A stretch of 64,000 nt of DNA, taken from NCBI RefSeq assembly GCF_036711975.1, contig NC_091976.1, positions 16,864,001-16,928,000 on the forward strand. The letters are read 5' to 3'. Shown here piece by piece: positions 43,508 through 53,100 of this stretch. Numbering within the stretch: the stretch's first letter is position 1; each line of letters starts with the position of its first letter. This stretch comes from Onthophagus taurus (lineage: Eukaryota; Arthropoda; Insecta; Coleoptera; Scarabaeidae). The translations under genes and the position numbers were made by a program. Under the pieces are notes generated by a model, which worked only from the letters and a program-made list of their open reading frames with translations, was not told the DNA's origin and did no database searches.

Positions 43508-44722
43508 TTATTTAAATAAAATAACAATGTGTCTTAATAAATCGGTTATTTTCACCTTGTATTCTTCATTCCTTTTCATTTCTTCCAACAAATGTTTGCT
43601 TCTATTAAAATAATAAAATTCCCTAAAAATATCTTCATCCAAACTAATTTTTTGTCCTAAATCATCTCCAATAAAAGCGATAGTTCCAAACCAAGTTGCT
43701 TCAACTATAGCTAATCTTTTATAAAAATCGACGCATTCCCAAAATTCGGGATACGATATAATCATTTTTATTTCAATTTCGTGCTTTTCCAAACTTCTTT
43801 TTAAACATTCGTAATAAAAATCTAATAATCTTTTAAAATTATCGTTTAAATCCTTGTAAGATAAATTCAAATACATTGTTAATAAAACGTCGTAAACGGA
43901 AGGAATGTATCTAGCAAATTGGAAATCAACTAAAATACAATCCAGGTTATTTTTGGTTTTTCGAAACATTGCGTTATTGCTCCATAAATCACAATGGGTT
44001 ATGGTATTTCGAAATCTTTTTGAAGGTTTAATTAATTCGTAAACATCTTTTTCGATAAATTCAATTAAATTTTTTGAAGTTTGTTGTTTGTAAATTTTAA
44101 ATTCAGGCATTGTTTCGATACAATCCAAAACGGCTTTTAAAATATTCTTACTCAGTTTATTCCTGGGATGCTCTTCGTTTGGCGAAAACGAAACTTCTTT
44201 GAATTCATCGTAAAACTCATCAATTAATTGATAATTTTCATTTAGCTCTCGTCGTTTTTCTTCAAAAATGATCGAAGATGCATGTAAATAAGCTAAACTT
44301 TTAAGAGCTGCTTCTAAGTGGTTTAAATCCAACGATTTTCCTGGAATATTTTCGTAACCCAATCGGTTTAAATCTTCCAAAATAATAAATTCTTTGTTAT
44401 CTGTTAAATACATTTTCGGAGAAAATGCTTCATCGAAATATGTTTGGAAATGATGGATTAAATTTGAGTATAGTAGCGCTTCTTTTTGGAAAACTCCTAA
44501 TTTTTTGATATAATCGACGTGTTCTTTTGATGGCTTCGGAAACGTTTTTAAAAAGAAGGTTGTATTCTTTTTAATGTTACATTCGGAATAATATATTTTT
44601 AATAAACTGTGATCACCGAGAAATCCTAAAACTGAATTAAATTTTGTTATGGTGTATTTTTCAAAATTTGTTTTGTTGTTATAGGCGTTTAAAACTTTTT
44701 CACATTCTTCTTTAGAAATCAT
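43508..44722 (-). CDS. EcKinase-like (CHK / ecdysteroid kinase-like) protein
   Basis: An intact single-exon gene of 404 residues from ATG at 44722, the usual length for the insect EcKinase-like (DUF227/CHKov) family, which belongs to the choline-kinase/aminoglycoside-phosphotransferase fold. Visible landmarks: TTFFLKTFPKPS (candidate ATP-binding lysine K59), EFIILEDLNRLGY with E116-D117, the Brenner-type catalytic loop HCDLWSNNAMF (D245 and N250; family form HGDLW-NN), and the DFG-like LVDFQFARY (D266). The glycine of HGDLW is cysteine here; the catalytic aspartate is kept. Family members are proposed to phosphorylate ecdysteroids or detoxify small molecules; the substrate cannot be told from sequence. 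Such genes are often clustered, but this one is alone in the window. The satellite-bearing element at 44938-48802 begins 215 bp upstream of the start codon. Confidence 0.92.
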   Translation of the reverse strand: MISKEECEKVLNAYNNKTNFEKYTITKFNSVLGFLGDHSLLKIYYSECNIKKNTTFFLKTFPKPSKEHVDYIKKLGVFQKEALLYSNLIHHFQTYFDEAFSPKMYLTDNKEFIILEDLNRLGYENIPGKSLDLNHLEAALKSLAYLHASSIIFEEKRRELNENYQLIDEFYDEFKEVSFSPNEEHPRNKLSKNILKAVLDCIETMPEFKIYKQQTSKNLIEFIEKDVYELIKPSKRFRNTITHCDLWSNNAMFRKTKNNLDCILVDFQFARYIPSVYDVLLTMYLNLSYKDLNDNFKRLLDFYYECLKRSLEKHEIEIKMIISYPEFWECVDFYKRLAIVEATWFGTIAFIGDDLGQKISLDEDIFREFYYFNRSKHLLEEMKRNEEYKVKITDLLRHIVILFK

Positions 44723-44937
44723 TGTAAATGAGGATGTTTTAGAGTACTGATGTTAAATTTAAATTTAAGGAGTTTATATTTTAGTTTTTTTGTTTGTATA
44801 GTGAACAATAGATTTGATATAAACTTTTCCGTTTATAATGGAAATTATTTTGGTCTATTTTAAGTAATAATTTAGTTTTTATTTTGTTACAAGTAAATTT
44901 ATGAAGAAAATATTGTCCTAATTTTGATTTATTTTTG

Positions 44938-47900
44938 AAGTTATCCCCCAATTAGATAGGATTTTACATGTATAGTATTTTGGTTATAACAGGAGCACTT
45001 TTCAACAAATTTTGATGAACAATATCTCATTCGAAAGCTTAATCCTCAATCAACACGAGAGTGGAAATGTCCGATTTGAAGTACAACTTTTATACTAACA
45101 CTTGTTTCTAAAACGTTCAGAATCCCGTGCTCTACCAACAATGACTTCATCCAATTTTCAATTTTTTCGAATTTTTCTCGATAGTTATGCATCTGAGAGC
45201 AAAAGTATAAAAGAGCAATATTGTTAAGAATAAAGTTCGCCACAACTTTAAAACTTTTTTTTCTAAATCGTTTCGAATCTCATACTATAACAATAACAAG
45301 ACGTACAATCTCGATTTCATCTAATTTTCACCTTTTTGAATTTATCTCAATATTTATGCATCTGACAGCAAAAGTGCAAAAGAGCAATGTTGTTAAGAAT
45401 AATGTTTGCTACAACTTTTATATTAAACCTTTTTTCTAAAACGTTCCTAATTCCGTGCTCTACCAACAACATGTAAAATCACGATTTCATCTAATTTTCA
45501 CCTTTCTCAATTTATCTGGATATTTATGCATCTGAGAGCAAAAAAATAAAAGAGCAATATTGTTAAGAATAAAGTTTTCTACAACTTTCATACTAAAACT
45601 TTTTTTCTAAAACAATTCGAATCTCGTACTCTACCAACAACAAGATGTAAAATCGCAATTTCATCTAATTTTCACCTTTTTGAATTTATCTCAATATTTA
45701 TGCATCTGACAGCAAAAGTGCAAAAGAGCAATGTTGTTAAGAATAATGTTTGCTACAACTTTTATATTAAACCTTTTTTCTAAAACGTTCCTAATTCCGT
45801 GCTCTACCAACAACATGTAAAATCACGATTTCATCTAATTTTCACCTTTCTCAATTTATCTGGATATTTATGCATCTGAGAGCAAAAAAATAAAAGAGCA
45901 ATATTGTTAAGAATAAAGTTTTCTACAACTTTCATACTAAAACTTTTTTTCTAAAACAATTCGAATCTCGTACTCTACCAACAACAAGATGTAAAATCGC
46001 AATTTCATCTAATTTTCACCTTTTTGAATTTATCTCGATATTTATGCATCTGACAGCAAAAGTGTAAAAGAGCAATGTTGTTAAGAATAATGTTGGCTAC
46101 AACTTTTATATTAAACCTTTTTTCTAAAACGTTCCAAATTCCGTGCTCTACCAGCAACATGTAAAATCACGATTTCATCTAATTATCACCTTTCTCAATT
46201 TATCTGGATATTTATGCATCTGAGAGCAAAAAAATAAAAGAGCAATATTGTTAGGAATAAAGTTTTCTACAACTTTCATACTAAAACTTTTTTTCTAAAA
46301 CGATTCGAATCTCGTACTCTACCAACAGCAAGATGTAAAATCGCAATTTCATCTAATTTTCACCTTTTTGAATTTATCTCGATATTTATGCATCTGATAG
46401 CAAAAGTGCAAAAGAGCAATGTTGTTAAGAATAATGTTTGCTACAACTTTTATATTAAACCTTTTTTCTAAAACGTTCCAAATTCCGTGCTCTAATATGT
46501 AAAATCACGATTTCATCTAATAATCACCTTTTTCAATTTATCTAAATATTTATGCATCTGAGAGCAAAAAAATAAAAGAGCAATATTATTAAGAATAAAG
46601 TTTGCTATAACTTTCATACTAAAACTTTTTTTCTAAAACATTTCGAATCTCGTACTCTACCAACAACAAGATGCAAAATCACAATTTTATCTAATTTTCA
46701 CCTTTTTGAATTTATCTCGATATTTATGCATCTAACAGCAAGAGTGCAAAAGAGCAATGTTGTTAAGAATAATGTTTGCTACAACTTTTATATTTAACCT
46801 TTTTTGTAAAACGTTCCAAATTCGTACTCTACCAACAACATGTAAAATCACGATTTCATCTAATTATCACCTTTTTCAATTTATCTAGATATTTATGCAT
46901 CTGAGAGCAAAAAAATAAAAGAGCAATATTGTTAAGAATAAAGTTTTCTACAACTTTCATACTAAAACTTTTTTTCTAAAACAATTCGAATCTCGTACTC
47001 TACCAACAACAAGATGTAAAATCGCAATTTCATCTAATTTTCACCTTTTTGAATTTATCTCAATATTTATGCATCTGACAGCAAAAGTGCAAAAGAGCAA
47101 TGTTGTTAAGAATAATGTTTGCTACAACTTTTATATTAAACCTTTTTTCTAAAACGTTCCTAATTCCGTGCTCTACCAACAACATGTAAAATCACGATTT
47201 CATCTAATTTTCACCTTTCTCAATTTATCTGGATATTTATGCATCTGAGAGCAAAAAAATAAAAGAGCAATATTGTTAAGAATAAAGTTTTCTACAACTT
47301 TCATACTAAAACTTTTTTTCTAAAACAATTCGAATCTCGTACTCTACCAACAACAAGATGTAAAATCGCAATTTCATCTAATTTTCACCTTTTTGAATTT
47401 ATCTCGATATTTATGCATCTGACAGCAAAAGTGTAAAAGAGCAATGTTGTTAAGAATAATGTTGGCTACAACTTTTATATTAAACCTTTTTTCTAAAACG
47501 TTCCAAATTCCGTGCTCTACCAGCAACATGTAAAATCACGATTTCATCTAATTATCACCTTTCTCAATTTATCTGGATATTTATGCATCTGAGAGCAAAA
47601 AAATAAAAGAGCAATATTGTTAGGAATAAAGTTTTCTACAACTTTCATACTAAAACTTTTTTTCTAAAACGATTCGAATCTCGTACTCTACCAACAGCAA
47701 GATGTAAAATCGCAATTTCATCTAATTTTCACCTTTTTGAATTTATCTCGATATTTATGCATCTGATAGCAAAAGTGCAAAAGAGCAATGTTGTTAAGAA
47801 TAATGTTTGCTACAACTTTTATATTAAACCTTTTTTCTAAAACGTTCCAAATTCCGTGCTCTAATATGTAAAATCACGATTTCATCTAATAATCACCTTT

Positions 47901-48802
47901 TTCAATTTATCTAAATATTTATGCATCTGAGAGCAAAAAAATAAAAGAGCAATATTATTAAGAATAAAGTTTGCTATAACTTTCATACTAAAACTTTTTT
48001 TCTAAAACATTTCGAATCTCGTACTCTACCAACAACAAGATGCAAAATCACAATTTTATCTAATTTTCACCTTTTTGAATTTATCTCGATATTTATGCAT
48101 CTAACAGCAAGAGTGCAAAAGAGCAATGTTGTTAAGAATAATGTTTGCTACAACTTTTATATTTAACCTTTTTTGTAAAACGTTCCAAATTCGTACTCTA
48201 CCAACAACATGTAAAATCACGATTTCATCTAATTATCACCTTTTTCAATTTATCTAGATATTTATGCATCTGAGAGCAAAAAAATAAAAGAGCAATATTG
48301 TTAAGAATAAAGCTTGCTACAACTTTCATACTAAAACTTTTTTTCTAAAACGTTACATACATACATACATAGAATAATTTCATCTAATTTTCACCTTTTT
48401 GAATTTATGTCGATATTTATGCATCTGATAGCAAAAGGGCAATGTTGTTAAGAATAATGTTTGCTACAACTTTTATATTAAACCTTTTTTTTAAAACGTT
48501 CCAAATTCCGTGCTCTACCAACAACATGTAAAATCACGATTTCATCTAATTATCACCTTTTTAAATTTATCTCGAAATTTATGCATCTGATTGTAAGAGG
48601 AAGAAAATACAGGAACAATATTGTTAAGAATAAAATTTGCTATAACTTTTATACTAAAACTTTTTGTCTAAAATGCTACTTTCGTATTGGCGAAGAATTA
48701 AGCTTTTCAATAAGATGTTGTTCTCCAAAATCGGTTCAGTTGTTTTCTTGTTACAATCAAAATACTATACATGTAAAATCCTATCTAATTGGGAGTTAAC
48801 TT
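44938..48802. mobile_element. Inverted-repeat element carrying a satellite array
   Basis: The left end (AAGTTA, then CCCAATTAGATAGGATTTTA, then CATGTATAGTATTTTG; 44938 on) matches the minus-strand reading of the right end (from 48802). Similarity continues for about 110 bp, including AACAATATCTCATT/AACAACATCTTATT and GAAAAGCTTAAT-like blocks. Between the ends lies a tandem array with no ORF. It resembles foldback-type elements or MITEs with internal minisatellites. Target duplication is not clear. Confidence 0.65.
45080..48680. repeat. ~172-bp satellite array with a 344-bp dimer and a 1369-bp higher-order unit
   Basis: Each monomer carries TCTACCAACAACA, TTCATCTAATTTTCACC, ATATTTATGCATCTGA, AGAGCAAT-TTGTTAAGAATAA and CTACAACTTT. 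Two alternating types (GACAGCAAAAGTG and GAGAGCAAAAAAATAAAAG) make a dimer of about 344 bp. A block from about 45520 to 46941 recurs at 46889 to 48310 with an offset of exactly 1369 bp for several private variants: TTAGGAATAA, TGTTGGCTAC, a short deletion at CTCTAATATG, and TTTTTTGTAAAAC. A (CATA)n run interrupts the array near 48355. Confidence 0.9.
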
Positions 48803-49140
48803 TGTAGGGGTTAAAAGAAGCTTAAATGAAAATTTTAAATTGATTGTTTTCTTAAGTCTAAACACATTTAAATCGGATTACGTCAAACTCCTACGTAAAT
48901 TGGATTCACCACACGTGTAGTTTCAATTTTCAACTCCTTTACTATCTTTTTAGTTATTTTGTTTTCTTTTATTCTTCTCAATTTTTAATTATATCTTTCT
49001 AGTTTTATTACGTTTAATTTCGTTTCAGATATTAAAATTCCTTTAATCATTTCTCATGAAACTTGCGTCATCCAAAAATGTTATCCAAACGTGATGCCGT
49101 TCCAGCAAATTTCTTCGGCGCATGTGCAATTTTCCGAGTT
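48803..49140. other. Region upstream of MADD, promoter expected
   Basis: AT-rich sequence becoming GC-richer toward 49080-49190. A TTCAGT near 49174-49179 could be an initiator for the MADD 5'UTR exon. No TATA box was assigned. Confidence 0.3.
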
Positions 49141-49198
49141 TCCACCACTACGGGCGTTTTCCGGGCATTTCGTTCAGTAGTTTTCAGTTCTTGACATG
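49141..49198 (+). other. Likely MADD 5'UTR exon (3' part)
   Basis: A GC-richer segment ends at a strong donor, GACATG|GTAAGT, with GT at 49199-49200. Joining it to the acceptor before 50016 puts a stop soon after the ATG at 49196, so it is noncoding leader. The 5' limit is uncertain. Confidence 0.45.
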
Positions 49199-50129
49199 GT
49201 AAGTACTTGCATATATCTCTTTTTGAATAAAATAACCACATTTCACCAACTAATTACCCCAAAATTATTGATTTTTCGACATTATGCGATAGCTGCACGA
49301 TACAAATCATTTTCGTTTATTATAAATAATATCCTAACCAATTCATTGCTTACTTTGTTGTTGTAATCGGTTAAAGTTATTATTTAAACGAATTAACGAG
49401 ATGGTAATTAATTCATTTTGGTGTTAAAACTAGATTGTTTCTGTTAAATGTAAGCGTGATTTTTAAAGAGAGTCTTTCTAGGGTTTGTGTTATTGATCGC
49501 AAAGCCTATAGAGGGGTTAAATTCGGCGTCTCTCCTTCAAGATTTAATTTTTTTACAGTTATATGATAAATATCTTAAATTAGTTACATAATTTATTGCT
49601 GTTTCTTGATAATTTTGAAATCAAAATACAAATTGATGTCAAGTTGTAAACGTGTAAGTCCTACTACGACTCGTTTCATTATTGATTATTAGAGCGAAAC
49701 GTGTAAGCTGATAAGGCTGGATGTGTATGTTAGCGATTTTGACACGAATTGTACATTTAAAGGTATTATTATTGTTTACAGTTTCTAAAGATATTTTTTA
49801 ATTAAAACTAAAAATTAAATTAAAAAAAACTGGGTCAGTGATGTGATAAAATTTTTTAACCACATCACGTCCGGTCATTTTTGGACTCCTTTCCTTCCTT
49901 ATTTATGTAATCAATTTATTTTGGTAGTTTTGAGTGAAATAATTTTTTTTTAAAGTTAAAAATCAATATTTTGATCGTTATAAGTTAGAAATTCGATTTC
50001 CAATGTTAATTTTAGATTAGATTCGAGCCGTGAAAATGTGGTCGGAGTCGTACAAACGACATAGAAGCATCCTTGGAGATCCCCATGGAACCGTAGCTAA
50101 GGAAAAGAGGTGACCCATTTGAGAGCAGA

Positions 50130-53100
50130 ATGTCCTTGGACGCTGAAAGGCAATTCTTGTGCCCCCGACTTATAGACTACTTGGCTATTGTCGGGGTCAA
50201 GCCTGCAAACAGCTGCAGGCCTTCAACAAACCCTTCTATTCAGGTAAGAATTTATTTTCAAGAAAATCCCTTAATTAACTTTCATTGTATGCTTTTCAAC
50301 TTATATCTCCAGATTATAGAATAGATAAAAATGAAGTCGTTCGTTATTTATTGAAAATCTTAAAGTAGCCATCACGATATTTCGATGGTGTAATACTAAT
50401 ATTTCGATGTATTGATTTAATGGCAAAAAGGTATTTCAAAACATATTAAACAATAACGCTGATTTACTTTTTACATTTCCAACTAAAGTTGCGCAAACAT
50501 TCCACGGTAATTAAAATAGGTCAAAAATATTTATTAAATAGTTCATACAACAAAGTTTTAGTTCCAACTACATTTTACTATTCTCATAGTTTTTAGGTAG
50601 GCATTTATATTAGTTTTTCCGGTTTATTTTAAAAAACAAATATTAACAAAACATTTTAACGATATAAAAAAATAATATACACCACGATCGGATAGGCATT
50701 GTTTAATATTGCGCCTTTATTTAACTCAGTTTAATTTAGCCTTGCTAAAGAATAGCGTTTTTACTCTTAGATTGATTTAAACTTTTATGGATTCAAAATC
50801 TGAAATGTCTTGAATGTCGTCAATCAATAAGACATATTCCAGTTTTTTGTTTAAATCGATTAATATATCTTTTAATATATTACCTAACAATCAAACTCTT
50901 CGAGATGCTCTTTCTTCTCTGTGATTTAAAGTTATATTCTTTCAAATTATGAATTGTGAATTAATAATCAATATGAGCTTTACTATGTAAATGAAATGCC
51001 TAACAGTGTTAAACGAAAGAAGATAGATGATAGCATCCTTAATGCATAAGCTGTGGGATTCTCATTTCCAAGTCTTCCTCGGCGCAATACTACACTAATA
51101 TCAAAATCCGAGACATTGGTTGCAACCACAAAGGTTTGTTAACACGTTGAGCTCCGCGTGGCATACCTTACCACGTTTTTAAGAAGCTCTATTACGGCGA
51201 GGTGTAACTGTGATACCTCACAACCTTCCTTCGCTTTAAACACGAGTACGTTGTGCGATGCCATGCTTTTCTGCTTTTAAAACAAAATACAGTAATGTTC
51301 GTTTAGCGTATGTTTTTTTTCTATCTGTCAAAGTTCACTTGCTTATACTAAACGTCTATTTGATTCGAGTATTTTCATTTTAGAGTTTATTTGTTGTTGG
51401 TTAGTTGTACGGTATCTAACCAACAACAAAAGTGCGTAAACTTTAGGAAAGTCCCCGAAGACTCCGATCTTTGTTTACTAGGGACGTATCAGTTTGACGT
51501 ATACGAGGTCGACTTGTAAACATGTCGGTCTAGAATGTAAGCAAGCGTAAAGCGTGAGATTTAAAAGAAAAGATGGGGATTATACAAGAAAAAAAAGTAT
51601 AATTTTTGAAGCGAAATTTAAGCTATTATGATATAAAGCAACAGAAAAAAAATACTTGAAATACATCAAGATAAATCTGCTTTATTAAGGTAGTTCCAAG
51701 CTAAACAAATTTAAATATGTTAGTGAGTAAACACAAAAGCTAGAGTTTGAAAATGTGCTAGATGGACAAGATTTTCAATGTACTATAGGATGGTTGGAAA
51801 GATTTAAAGCGAAACATAATAGCGTTAATGATAAAGTTTCTAGAAAAGCAGCTGAAGTTAATAAAGATGTCGTTACTACTTGGTTAAAGCATATTTGGGC
51901 TGATTTAATCAGAAACTACAGCGATGATGATGTTTTCAATCGGGACGAAACAGGATTGTTTTATAAACTAATTCCGGGTCGTACCCTAAAGTTTAAGCCT
52001 GAAAAGTACCTATGTAGGAGATAAACAATCAAAATTACGCCTAACATTTTTGTGTGTACGAATTTAAAAGACACTGAAAAACGTAAACTGCTTGTTATCA
52101 AAAAATTCGAAAATCCCCGAAGATCATATATGCAGTTAATCAGAATTCATGGAACTATTTTTCAAAGAGAACTTTTGTTATGGAATGAAGAGCTGGGACG
52201 AAATCAGAAAATTTTACTTTTAGTGCACAACTGTGCTGCTCACCAAAAGTTGTTACATTCGAAAAATGTAATGTGTAAATCTCCATTTTACAACCGATGG
52301 GTCAAGGCGTAATTTAATGTCGCAAAGCACACTGCCATAAAAATCTACTATTAAAATTGATTAAATGGCCAGATGATAGGGAAAAATTTTTATTGTCTGT
52401 TGGATTCCGAAATGTTGGCCCAAGCTAGGAATAGAGTTATAATAATAATAATAAACATTTATTGACTCAGAGAAAAAAAAGCATTGCTACAATAATAAAA
52501 ATAAAACTAAATAATAAACATTGGCAACAATAATAAAAATTAAAAGAAATTACATAAATTCTGAGCCAAAAAGAATCGAATTAGTCTTACCATTAAGTAA
52601 CACTGTTTTTCATCGATCCTTTTTAACGTGAGAAAAACAAGTAGTATACATATGTGTAATGAAAAAAAAACACAAGCTGAAATGAAATACAAGGCCAAAA
52701 ACTAAGTATTATTGAAAAAGAAAAAACAAAAGAGTAGTTGTTTATGACAACTATTCTCCGACAAAATATTTGAAAAGGTCAACCCGTTGCCGTCACCTGC
52801 CGAGCCAGCAAGTGCTCCTAAAGTTTACGCCTGAAACGCTGCTCACTCCCCAACTTAATTTCATTTGGGATTGAATTATAAACACTAGACACAATAGAAT
52901 AGGATCTTTTAAAAAATTTTAGACGATGTTTAGGTATCGTTAAAGTATGCATGGGTCTAATGTTAAGGTTGTAGACATCGGTTCTAAACCTTGTTGAAGC
53001 CTTGTTCTAAACCTCAAAATTGAAAACAGAGAGCACTAGTGCTTCACATAAATGAGCTTTAAGTCGGCGGTGTAGTATACGTCGATTGTTATAAAGTAGC

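Noticed and set aside
45080..48680. CRISPR-like array
   Set aside because: The repeats are head-to-tail monomers of ~172 bp without unique spacers, in a eukaryotic genome; this is satellite DNA.
50130..50324. MADD first coding exon read through to 50324
   Set aside because: A GTAAGA donor at 50244 and phase-perfect continuation at 57643 show that the last part is intron.
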